From Microcoleus vaginatus HSN003 (GTDB lineage: Bacteria; Cyanobacteriota; Cyanobacteriia; Cyanobacteriales; Microcoleaceae), in contig NZ_CP031705.1 of the NCBI RefSeq assembly GCF_022701255.1, forward strand, positions 2,927,501-2,991,500: a stretch of DNA of 64,000 nt, in the 5' to 3' direction. The notes under the pieces were generated by a model. That model did not search any database, was not told the origin of the DNA, and saw nothing but the letters and a program-made list of their open reading frames with translations. A program made the translations under genes and the position numbers. Each line of letters begins with the position of its first letter. The stretch's first letter is position 1. Below are positions 54,132 to 63,521 of the stretch, piece after piece.

Positions 54132-55436
54132 TCACTCCATCTCCTGCAAAACCCCTGTCAAAATTTCCACAATGCGATCGATATGTTCCTTCTCAATAAT
54201 CAACGGTGGCGACAAAGCAATAATATCACCCGTCGTGCGAATCAGCAAGCCTTTTTCATAGCACTGAATAAAACAATCAAAAGCCCGTTTCCCGGGCTTG
54301 CCAGCAATAGATTCCAACTCAATACCTGCCACCAGTCCCAGATTCCGAACATCAATTACGTGGCGCACCCCCTTCAAAGAATGTACCGCATCTTCCCAGT
54401 AACCAGCCATCTTATCAGCTCGTTCAAACACCCTTTCTTCCTCATAAATATCCAGCGTCGCCAGAGCAGCCGCACAAGCCAGAGGATGACCCGAATAAGT
54501 ATAACCGTGAAAAAGCTCGATCGCATTTTCAGGAGCATTCATAAAAGCATCATAAATGCCTTCTTTGACAAACACCGCCCCCATCGGCACCGTACCGTTA
54601 GTTATCCCTTTCGCCGCCGTCACAATATCGGGAACCACCCCAAAATATTCCGTAGCAAAACTAGAGCCAAGCCGTCCGAATCCGGTAATTACCTCATCAA
54701 AAATCAGCAGAATTCCGTATTTGTCACAAATCGCCCGCAGTCGCTCCAAATAACCTTTCGGGGGAATCAAAACCCCTGTAGAACCAGCCACTGGTTCCAC
54801 AATTACCGCTGCAATATTCGACGCATCGTGCAAAGCGACAATCCGCTCCAATTCATCCGCCAAATGCGCTCCCCATTCCGGTTGTTTGCGGCTGAAAGCA
54901 TTGTGTTCGAGATTGTGAGTGTGAGGCAAATGATCGACTCCCGTCAGCAAACTGCCAAAAAACTTGCGGTTTGTACCGATACCGCCGACCGAAATTCCCC
55001 CAAAACCAACACCGTGATAGCCGCGTTCCCTACCGATTAATCTTTGGCGAGTTCCTTCACCTTTTACCCGGTGATAAGCAATTGCAATTTTTAAAGCAGT
55101 TTCTACCGATTCCGAACCCGAATTAGTAAAGAAAACGCGATCGAAATTGCCCGGAATCATCTTTACCAAACGTTCCGCTAATTCAAAAGCACCTGGATGT
55201 CCCATCTGAAAAGCCGGAGAGTAATCCAAACGCAAAACCTGCTGTTTAACTGCTTCGGCAATTGTCTCGCGGGCGTGCCCTGCATTCACGCACCAAAGCC
55301 CCGCAGTACCATCTAAAATTGAGCGGTTATCATCGCTTGTAAAGTGCATATCTTTTGCCGAAACCAATATTCGCGGATTCGCTTTAAACTGTCGGTTGGC
55401 AGTGAAGGGCATCCAGTAAGCCTCCATATTTGTCAT
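54132..55436 (-). CDS. Class-III (omega) aminotransferase
   Basis: A 434-residue PLP enzyme. It has WMPFTANRQFK at the start (typical of beta-alanine/omega-amino acid:pyruvate aminotransferases), FFTNSGSESVETALKIA, RERGYHGVGFGG, LLIFDEVITGFGRLG (PLP-binding aspartate) and TAAKGITNG with the Schiff-base lysine. The C-terminus contains RNLGLVAGIELE and LLIRTTGDIIALSPPL. The exact amino donor is not readable. It has neighbours of unrelated function and a MITE-like element at each side. Confidence 0.92.
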   Translation of the reverse strand: MTNMEAYWMPFTANRQFKANPRILVSAKDMHFTSDDNRSILDGTAGLWCVNAGHARETIAEAVKQQVLRLDYSPAFQMGHPGAFELAERLVKMIPGNFDRVFFTNSGSESVETALKIAIAYHRVKGEGTRQRLIGRERGYHGVGFGGISVGGIGTNRKFFGSLLTGVDHLPHTHNLEHNAFSRKQPEWGAHLADELERIVALHDASNIAAVIVEPVAGSTGVLIPPKGYLERLRAICDKYGILLIFDEVITGFGRLGSSFATEYFGVVPDIVTAAKGITNGTVPMGAVFVKEGIYDAFMNAPENAIELFHGYTYSGHPLACAAALATLDIYEEERVFERADKMAGYWEDAVHSLKGVRHVIDVRNLGLVAGIELESIAGKPGKRAFDCFIQCYEKGLLIRTTGDIIALSPPLIIEKEHIDRIVEILTGVLQEME

Positions 55437-55530
55437 CGTTTTTTTATCTTTTTATATTGATGATTCTGCCTTCAAACTATAACTTGCTACCGATTGCAGA
55501 TCGCGGGACACTTATTATAATTTTACAAAT

Positions 55531-55680
55531 ATCTCTTTTAAACGAACCGCGAAGACGCAAAGAGCGCGAAGGAAGAGAAGAAAGAGGTTTTTATCATTTT
55601 CAAGTAGAGTTTTTGCCTGAAGACCTCTACCTATCTTCTTCTTTCTCTTCCTTCGCGCCTTCGCGGTTAATTAAAGAGAT
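55531..55680. mobile_element. 150-bp palindromic element, family E
   Basis: The left arm ATCTCTTTTAA.CGAACCGCGAAG..GAAGGAAGAGAAGAAAGA (55531-55588) is largely complementary to the right arm TCTTTCTCTTCCTTCGCG..CTTCGCGGTTAATTAAAGAGAT (ending 55680). The arms are nearly 50 bp each, around a loop of about 45 bp. It has no coding capacity and fills the gap between the aminotransferase and the deaminase-like gene. The TTCGCGCCTTCGCGGTTAAT word is known to me as a frequent dispersed repeat in cyanobacteria. Confidence 0.7.
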
Positions 55681-55685
55681 ATTCT

Positions 55686-56723
55686 TTAATTAACGATCGC
55701 CCCCACAGACTCATGCTGCAACAAACCAGTTAGCATTTTCACAGGCCGCTCCCCGTAGGGCCAGGCGAAAGCATGGCGGAAAGCAGCTTCTTGACACGCT
55801 TGCAACTGCCGAAAATCAATGATATCCAAAGTTAACAAATTCTCGTACTCGAAAGGCAATCGCACGTTGTGCAATCCCGCGTTGTCGGTGCAAATGGCAA
55901 TATCGACGCCAGCTTCAAAACATCGATCGAACACAACCTTCAATTCGCGCATATCTTGTAACGTCCCCGTTTTGAGATAGGTAGTCGGGCAAACTTCCAA
56001 GCATTGACCCCTGCGCGCGACTTCTGGCAGCAGTTCGGGATATTTTAACGGAATTTGAATCCCGTGACCGATACGCATCAGATAAGGCAAAAGTTCGGGA
56101 TAACAGCCAGAGGTAGTTTCGTAGAGGTGGCCGGTAGTTTTGATGCCGATCGACCTCGCGTACTGGTACAATCCGACAAACTCCTCCAAACGCTCGCCAA
56201 TACAATCATCGCCGCCAGCTATATCGATCGCACAAACATATTCCCCCATTTGCGCCGCCAAATCTACGATCGCCCGATTCACATCATAGGGTAAACGCGA
56301 GTGCATACACAAAATTTGGCTGGTAACAATCGGACAATCGCTAATTTGACTTGCCTTGCCCACAACCTTTACAATTTCTGCCATCAAATCAATGCGTTCT
56401 GACTGATCCAAATGTTCTGGAGTCCGCAAATAAGGCGTATAGCGCAACTCCAAATAAGCCAGATTTTCAAACACGTAAGCGCCCCGCATCAACCGATAGA
56501 TGAAATAAGGCAACGTCTCAACAGTTTGAACGCTTTCTACCAGCGTGTGCAGTTCCAAATACTCATTGAGAGTATTGCGCGGACGAGTGTAAAACTCCTC
56601 AAACTCCGAGTATTCTTGAAATCGATTAACCATCTCAGCATTGTGGCGATCGAAATACCGCCACAGCACCCTAGGAACGACAGAACCACCCAGATGGCGG
56701 TGCAACTCAGCGTGTAAAGTCAT
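55686..56723 (-). CDS. Adenosine deaminase-like amidohydrolase
   Basis: A 345-residue metal-dependent deaminase fold. First metal motif HRHLGGSV, where the classic form is HxHLDG; helix region RNTLNEYLELH; ELRYTPYL; TTGHLYE, which keeps the H..E spacing of the classic HAGE motif; RIGHGIQIP; CPTTYLKTG, where classic enzymes have CPxSN; and CTDNAGLH in place of the classic SDDP. Histidines and the catalytic glutamate are kept, but the substrate-side residues differ, so it may act on another amino-purine or related compound. Its start is the methionine of MTLHAELHRHLGG. Confidence 0.85.
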   Translation of the reverse strand: MTLHAELHRHLGGSVVPRVLWRYFDRHNAEMVNRFQEYSEFEEFYTRPRNTLNEYLELHTLVESVQTVETLPYFIYRLMRGAYVFENLAYLELRYTPYLRTPEHLDQSERIDLMAEIVKVVGKASQISDCPIVTSQILCMHSRLPYDVNRAIVDLAAQMGEYVCAIDIAGGDDCIGERLEEFVGLYQYARSIGIKTTGHLYETTSGCYPELLPYLMRIGHGIQIPLKYPELLPEVARRGQCLEVCPTTYLKTGTLQDMRELKVVFDRCFEAGVDIAICTDNAGLHNVRLPFEYENLLTLDIIDFRQLQACQEAAFRHAFAWPYGERPVKMLTGLLQHESVGAIVN

Positions 56724-56765
56724 GGCAAAAAAGCCTCTATTTTCTCAATCTTAACAAAAATTAAT

Positions 56766-56807
56766 TAGTCAGTAGTCAGTAGTCAGTAGTCCTTAGTCAG
56801 TAGTCCT
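56766..56807 (+). repeat. Heptamer array TAGTCAG/TAGTCCT x6
   Basis: Six head-to-tail heptamers: TAGTCAG three times, TAGTCCT, TAGTCAG, TAGTCCT. The ordered mixture of variants suggests amplification of a 14-bp double unit at the right end. Confidence 0.8.
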
Positions 56808-56961
56808 TAAGTAAGTTGACGTAAATATTTATCATTGGGCTCGGGCAGGAGACAGGAGGCAGAAGACTGAAGGGGAGAGGGTTTAAGGAAAATTTACATT
56901 TCGTTATATAGTGCTGTTTATTTGCGCCTTTCTACTTAGTCATTGGTTGTGTGTGAGTTCC

Positions 56962-57045
56962 CATGCCCCATGCCCCATGCCCCATGCCCCATGCCCCATG
57001 CCCCACGCCGCATGCCCCATGCCCCATGCCCCATGCCCCACGCCC
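56962..57045 (+). repeat. Heptamer array CATGCCC x12
   Basis: Twelve head-to-tail heptamers over 84 bp. Ten are CATGCCC; the seventh is CACGCCG and the twelfth CACGCCC. It is the longest array in the window. Confidence 0.9.
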
Positions 57046-57077
57046 GTATCTAAAATCTAAAATCTAAAATCGATGGA

Positions 57078-57106
57078 TTGACATTTTGGACGCCTTCGTA
57101 CATAAT
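57078..57106 (+). promoter_or_regulatory. Sigma-70-type promoter of purA
   Basis: A perfect -35 hexamer TTGACA (57078-57083), a 17-bp spacer and CATAAT (57101-57106) as -10. Transcription would start near 57113 and give a leader of about 32 nt before the TTG start codon. It lies directly after the heptamer arrays. Confidence 0.7.
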
Positions 57107-57126
57107 CGGAGATTGTGTCAACCTGA

Positions 57127-58473
<1,347 letters not shown>

Positions 58474-58672
58474 CCCTTTTAGATTTTAGATTTTAGATTG
58501 GGAAAGAGTGATGGGGAGATTGGGAAAGTTGGAGAGGCCGAGATTGCGAGAATAGCCCAATTCCCACTTCCCAACTCCCAATTTTGATCAAATATTCAGC
58601 GAATTTAATTAAGTTCGATCGCTGTAGCATAAATTTGATAAAATGTAAAAACAATCAACAGAAAGTCATAAA

Positions 58673-59278
58673 ATGGAACTCGCAGTAGAATGTCAAAAGC
58701 GGGCAGAAGGCAGCAAACCTAACGCCCTCCGCCGCTCTGGATTGATTCCCGCCGTCCTCTACGGACACAAAGGCTCTGAATCCATTTCCCTTACCATCAA
58801 AGCCAAAACAGTTGAACACCTGCTCAAAAAGCACGTAGTCAACAATACCCTAATTGACCTCAGCATTCCCGACCTCTCTTGGAGCGGAAAAACCTTGCTG
58901 CGGGAAGTTCAAGTTCATCCTTGGAAGGGCTATCCTTACCACCTGAGCTTTTTCTCCGTGGCGACTCAAGATAGTCTGGAAGTTGAATTGTCACTGCGTT
59001 TTGTCGGCGAACCCGTCGGCGTCAAGTTAGAAGGCGGCATCTTGGATACCGTGCTGACGCAACTCGCAGCTAAGTGCAAACCTGACAGCATTCCTGAAGC
59101 AATTGAAGTAGATATTTCTAATTTAAAGGTAGGGGATGCGGTGCACATTCACGAATTAGTTTTGCCTGCAGGAGTGGAAGCTCTCGGCGAACCCGATCAG
59201 GTGGTTGTTAGCGTGCTGGGAATTCAAGCAGGTTCTGAAGCCGAAGACGCAGAAGAAGACGCAGAGGCAGCAGAGTGA
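58673..59278 (+). CDS. rplY: 50S ribosomal protein L25 (general stress protein Ctc form)
   Basis: A 201-residue L25/TL5/Ctc protein. The N-terminal 5S rRNA-binding domain has [14 protein letters not shown], and [16 protein letters not shown] follows. The C-terminal beta domain contains [15 protein letters not shown] and [22 protein letters not shown], and the protein ends in an acidic tail. The long two-domain form is typical of cyanobacteria. A hairpin terminator follows 46 bp downstream. Confidence 0.94.
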   Translation: MELAVECQKRAEGSKPNALRRSGLIPAVLYGHKGSESISLTIKAKTVEHLLKKHVVNNTLIDLSIPDLSWSGKTLLREVQVHPWKGYPYHLSFFSVATQDSLEVELSLRFVGEPVGVKLEGGILDTVLTQLAAKCKPDSIPEAIEVDISNLKVGDAVHIHELVLPAGVEALGEPDQVVVSVLGIQAGSEAEDAEEDAEAAE

Positions 59279-59324
59279 TTAGTAATTGCTAATAGTTGTT
59301 AACTAATTAATTGTTGAAAAAAAA

Positions 59325-59361
59325 GGGCGATCGCTTTCCCCCAAAAGGGCGATCGTTTTTT
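59325..59361 (+). terminator. Intrinsic terminator after rplY
   Basis: GCGATCGC (59327-59334) pairs with GCGATCG (59349-59355) around a 14-nt loop, followed directly by six T residues (59356-59361). The stem is made of two HIP1-type sites. The remaining DNA to 59756 contains no gene; a possible degenerate family-B remnant (CCACAAGAAAGC..CAAGAACCGGCATTG) lies near 59450-59480. Confidence 0.75.
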
Positions 59362-59756
59362 GCTAAAAAGGCTATTCTAATTTGGGTTCGATCGCACATT
59401 GTGCGCCGTTTGTAATGTTTTTTTAGGCGGGTTCCCTTGCCCAGTCCACAAGAAAGCCTCCCACAAGCAAGAACCGGCATTGTTTACTTTGCTTTACAAA
59501 ACGGGCGATGATCGTCAGGAGCTACAAAAGTAGTCGCCACTGGCGCGCAAATCAGCCAGAAACCAGGCTGACTCTTACATATTTAGCAGTCAAATCAAAA
59601 AAATCATCCGAGAAACGCGGTTGATCGATAGCACCCGGAGTCAAAAAAATTAAGAATTGGGGGAACAAGTCCGGTAATGTTAGTGTCAAACCCGAGTATA
59701 ATTGTGAAACGTTTAGACTACCCTATTTAATTCCTGCCTCTGGAGCCGCCGCCCCT

Positions 59757-62468
59757 ATGCCATCAACAGTCAATACAGAATCAACAGCGGTTCAATTTAA
59801 CCAACAGGGAGAAATATACTTATCCCAAGGAAAATTAGAAGAAGCCATCGCCTCCTGCGAGCAAGCTTTGAAGATTCATCCCAATTTTGCACCAGCTTAC
59901 AAGACTTTGGGCAACGCGCTGCAAGCTCAAGGCAGGATGGAAGAGGCACGGCACTGGTACGCTAAAGCGATTGAAATAGAACCGAATTTTGCGGAAGTAT
60001 ACGCGAATTTGGGTAGCCTGGGCGCGCAGCAGCAAAAATGGCAGGAGGCGATCGGATTTTATCAAAAGGCGATCGCGATTAAGCCGAATTTCGCGGGAGT
60101 ATACCGGAATTTAGCAAAAGTATTCGGACAAATTAGCAAACCGGAAGAAGCGCAGCAGTGCTGGTATCAAGCATTTAGTTTGGAACCGGAAAAAGTAGCG
60201 CCTGGGGAACACTTGAATATGGGCGACGCTTTTTTTCGGCAGGAAAAATTCCCCGAAGCGATCGCCTGTTACGATCGCGCCATAAAATTAAATCCTAATG
60301 TGGCGACTGCTTACCAAAATTTGGGCGAAGCGCTAAAAAAACAAGGCAAGTTAGAGGAAGCGACAGCATATTATCGCAAAGCTATTGAACTGAACGCAGC
60401 TAATGCGAGAAATGGCAGCGAGGGACAGCAAACTTTGGCGGGTGCCACTGCGAAAAACGGTGCAGTTAAGCAGCAGCCAGCAGCAACCGCAGCAGTTAAG
60501 CAGCAGCCAGTGCAGCAGCAGCCAGTGCAGCGGCAAGTGCAGCAGCAAGTTAATTCTACAATTAATATAGAAGATCCAGAAGCATACAAAATACTCGCAG
60601 AAGGCTATTTTGCTCAAGGCAAATTGGAACAGGCGATTGCAGCTTGTAAGAAGGCACTGCAAATTAAGCCGGAAGCGCCACTTTACAAAATGCTGGGCAA
60701 CGCCCTGCAAGCTGGTGGCAAAATTGAGGAAGCTAAAAGTTGCTATGTCAAAGCAATAGAAATTAACCCAAATTTTGCCGAAGCATACGCTAATTACGGC
60801 AGCATTTGCGCGCAGCAAGAACAGTGGCAGCAAGCGGTTTCAGCTTACGAAAAGGCGATCGCCCTGAAACCGGATTTTGCCGGTGCTTTCCGCAATTTTG
60901 CGAAACTGTTGACGCAGTTAGGCAAGTCGGAGGAGGCGGCTGAGGCTTGGTATCGAGCATTTGCGATCGACCCCCAGTCGGGGACGGCTGAGGATCACGA
61001 GAATTTAGCCAAAACTTTGATCGAGCAAGGTAAGGTAGATAAGGGAATAGAGTGTTACCGGCGCGCGGTTGAGTTGAACCCAAATGCTGGCGCAGCTTAT
61101 CACGAATTGGGCGAAATTCTTAAGGGTCAAGAACAGTGGGAAGCGGCGGTAGAAGCTTACACTAATGCCATTAGAAATAATCCCGAACTTTCTTGGTCGC
61201 ACAACAATTTAGCTGAGTCGCTGGTTAAGTTGGAACGGTGGGAGGAAGCTGTAAATGCTTACCGCAAGGCGATCGAATTAAATCCAGATTTTAGCTGGTC
61301 TCACAACAATTTAGCAGACGTGCTGCTGAAGCTGGAACGGTGGGAGGAGGCGGTAAATGCTTACCGCAAAGCAACAGAATTAAATCCAGATTTTAGTTGG
61401 TCGCACAACTATTTAGCAGACGCGCTAATTAAACTAGGAAGGTGGGATGAGGCAATTTCGGCTTACCAAAGGTCGATCGAACTAAATCCTGACCATTTTT
61501 GGGCGCACAACAATTTAGCAGAAGCGCTGGTGAATTTGGAACGGTGGGATGAGGCAGTTGTTGCCTACCGGCGTGCTAACGAAGTTAATGCGAATTTCTT
61601 CTGGTCGCAGAACAAATTGGGCGACGCCCTGCTAGAAATGGAAAAGTGGGAGGAAGCGATCGAGGTTTACCGACGCGCGGCCGAGTTAAATCATGATTTT
61701 CCGTGGACTTATTACAACATGGCAACGGCTTTTGAGAAGCTGGAACGGTGGGATGAGTCGATCGCCGCTTACCGCCGTGCTGCGGAAATTCAGGCGGATT
61801 TGCCGTGGCTTTCGCAAAAGTTGGCTGATGCTTTGAGGATGCGATCGCAGTGGGATTTGAAGGAGGCGATGCGTTTGTACGGGCGCGCGATTCAGGAGAA
61901 TCGTGATGACGTGCAGTTGTATCACAAGGCTCTGGAGATTGCGCCGAATGATGCTGACCTTTATGTTGGGTTGGCTGATGCTTTGGTGCGGAAGAATTGG
62001 TCGGATGGGGCGATCGTCTTTTATCAGATGGCGTTGCAGGTAAATCCCGAATGCGGTGAGGCGCACTTGCAGTTGGGGTCGCTTTTCGCGCAAAAGAATG
62101 ATATGGAGCGGGCGATCGCTTGTTACCGCCACGCTATTGAGGTTCAACCAAATGGGTATAAACCTTACCAATTGTTAGGCGATGCTTTGAGTGCAAAAGG
62201 TCAGCGGGAGGAAGCGATGAACTGTTACCGCCGCGCGATCGAGTTAAAACCTGACGATCCGTATATCCACAACAATTTAGGAGATATGCTGCGACATCAA
62301 GGAGATGTGGAGGGAGCGATCGCTTGTTACCGCCGCGCCATAGAACTTAAGTCAGATTTCTCATGGTTCCACTATAATTTAGGGGAAGTATTGACCCAAA
62401 AAGGTCGAATAGATGAGGCAAGTTCTTGTTACCGTCAGGCCTTAGAGTTAGAACCCAAGATTTTCTAA
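59757..62468 (+). CDS. Large TPR-repeat protein
   Basis: A 903-residue soluble protein made almost wholly of 34-residue TPR units, each with the pattern A..LG..L...G..EEA...Y..A(I)E(L)NP. A glutamine/valine/proline-rich hinge (about 238-268) splits it into two arms. At about 480-590, three units share the core SHN(N/Y)LA(D/E).L.KLERW and are nearly identical at DNA level with a 102-bp period (61194, 61296, 61398), pointing to recent internal duplication. Such proteins are protein-interaction scaffolds, often next to glycosyltransferases. There is no O-GlcNAc-transferase catalytic domain here. The neighbours, a methyltransferase and a glycosyltransferase, suggest a role in surface glycan or protein glycosylation. 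Confidence 0.9.
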   Translation: MPSTVNTESTAVQFNQQGEIYLSQGKLEEAIASCEQALKIHPNFAPAYKTLGNALQAQGRMEEARHWYAKAIEIEPNFAEVYANLGSLGAQQQKWQEAIGFYQKAIAIKPNFAGVYRNLAKVFGQISKPEEAQQCWYQAFSLEPEKVAPGEHLNMGDAFFRQEKFPEAIACYDRAIKLNPNVATAYQNLGEALKKQGKLEEATAYYRKAIELNAANARNGSEGQQTLAGATAKNGAVKQQPAATAAVKQQPVQQQPVQRQVQQQVNSTINIEDPEAYKILAEGYFAQGKLEQAIAACKKALQIKPEAPLYKMLGNALQAGGKIEEAKSCYVKAIEINPNFAEAYANYGSICAQQEQWQQAVSAYEKAIALKPDFAGAFRNFAKLLTQLGKSEEAAEAWYRAFAIDPQSGTAEDHENLAKTLIEQGKVDKGIECYRRAVELNPNAGAAYHELGEILKGQEQWEAAVEAYTNAIRNNPELSWSHNNLAESLVKLERWEEAVNAYRKAIELNPDFSWSHNNLADVLLKLERWEEAVNAYRKATELNPDFSWSHNYLADALIKLGRWDEAISAYQRSIELNPDHFWAHNNLAEALVNLERWDEAVVAYRRANEVNANFFWSQNKLGDALLEMEKWEEAIEVYRRAAELNHDFPWTYYNMATAFEKLERWDESIAAYRRAAEIQADLPWLSQKLADALRMRSQWDLKEAMRLYGRAIQENRDDVQLYHKALEIAPNDADLYVGLADALVRKNWSDGAIVFYQMALQVNPECGEAHLQLGSLFAQKNDMERAIACYRHAIEVQPNGYKPYQLLGDALSAKGQREEAMNCYRRAIELKPDDPYIHNNLGDMLRHQGDVEGAIACYRRAIELKSDFSWFHYNLGEVLTQKGRIDEASSCYRQALELEPKIF

Positions 62469-62564
62469 TTTTCTGTGCAAGATAGTCTGTATTTCGTAAG
62501 TTGAGCCATGCTCAAATATCCCATTTACCATTAGAAGCAATCAATCGAGATTAGAGGAATTACC

Positions 62565-63488
62565 ATGAACCCTGAAGCAACTAAGTCCTTGGAAGAAGCC
62601 ATTCAAAAGACTTTATCCACTCACGCTAAAAATGACAAAAGTTTTCTATGGATGGCATACTGGGTCATCTTTGAGCGTGAAGCAGATCCCGATGGATTAG
62701 ATAGTTGGTTGGGCGAACTCAGTGCAGGTTTGTCTCGATCTGCTGTCATCAGAAGAATGATTGAATCAAATGAATTTCAAGCACGGCTTCCAGATGGTGA
62801 AGTCGGAAACCCACTTCTTCATAAACTTCACAGTGCCAGAATGAAAATGGTCAAGACACTACTTCCACCTGCTAAAGTGGTGTTAGACCTAGGAGGTTAT
62901 TCCGCCTCAGATCCAAAAGGAGCGTTGCTACAGCTAGGTTATTCTTATGTTCCAGAAAAACTTTACATACTAGACTTCCATCCCGATAAAATGATGTTTC
63001 CGGGACCTGAGTGGTCAAAACAGGTTAAGTACAAAGACTGCGAAATTAATTATGTCTATGGAAGTATGACAGACTTAAGTTTATTTGAAGACAATTTTTT
63101 CGATCTAATTTGGTCTGGAGAGTCAATAGAACACATCACTGTAGAAGATGCGGAAAAAGTTCTTTCAAAAGCATACAAATTATTAAAACCGGGCGGCAAG
63201 TTAGCTCTAGATACCCCTAACAGGCGAGCTACTAAGCTACAAGTTCCCGACGGTTACATACATCCCGAACACAAGCTTGAGTATTATCACAAAGATTTAT
63301 GCGAACTATTGGAGAAGCATAACTTCAAAATAATTCAATCTAAGGGACTGATTGACCTCTCACAGTCTATAGATACATCAAGTATGGATCATTTCAACGA
63401 GGAATTTCTTAACAGTGAAAACCTCAACGATAATCCAGATAAATCGTATTGTTTTTACATATGCTGTATGCGCGCAGAAGATTCATAG
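62565..63488 (+). CDS. DUF4214-containing SAM-dependent methyltransferase
   Basis: A 307-residue protein. Residues about 25-75 match the DUF4214 pattern (YWVIFEREADPDGLDSWLGEL..RRMIESNEFQARL), a helical module common beside bacterial glycosylation enzymes. The rest is a type-11 methyltransferase: AdoMet site VVLDLGGYSASD (about 105-116), LFEDNFFDLIWSGESIEHI and LKPGGKLALDTPN. The substrate is probably a glycan or glycan carrier, by context. GAGG precedes the ATG. Confidence 0.88.
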   Translation: MNPEATKSLEEAIQKTLSTHAKNDKSFLWMAYWVIFEREADPDGLDSWLGELSAGLSRSAVIRRMIESNEFQARLPDGEVGNPLLHKLHSARMKMVKTLLPPAKVVLDLGGYSASDPKGALLQLGYSYVPEKLYILDFHPDKMMFPGPEWSKQVKYKDCEINYVYGSMTDLSLFEDNFFDLIWSGESIEHITVEDAEKVLSKAYKLLKPGGKLALDTPNRRATKLQVPDGYIHPEHKLEYYHKDLCELLEKHNFKIIQSKGLIDLSQSIDTSSMDHFNEEFLNSENLNDNPDKSYCFYICCMRAEDS

Positions 63489-63521
63489 AGTTTGAGGGGA
63501 CTGAATGCTGTCAGCTCATCT

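Larger units (their letters stand above)
56724..57077. other. Repeat-rich intergenic region upstream of purA
   Basis: It contains a TAGTCAG/TAGTCCT array (56766-56807), a CATGCCC array (56962-57045) and about three AAATCTA units (57050-57070). Between the arrays (56808-56961) no gene is seen. The purA promoter follows at 57078. Confidence 0.6.

Noticed and set aside
54183..55040. 285-codon plus-strand frame
   Set aside because: It lies entirely opposite the aminotransferase gene, which has all catalytic motifs; the frame has no motif of its own.
56962..57045. Tandem repeats considered as a CRISPR array
   Set aside because: The units are 7 bp and contiguous, with no spacers and no cas genes nearby.
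60351..60833. 160-codon frame opposite the TPR gene
   Set aside because: It is the shadow of the repeat-rich TPR coding sequence; its Leu/Cys-rich product is an artefact of the CAG-rich hinge.
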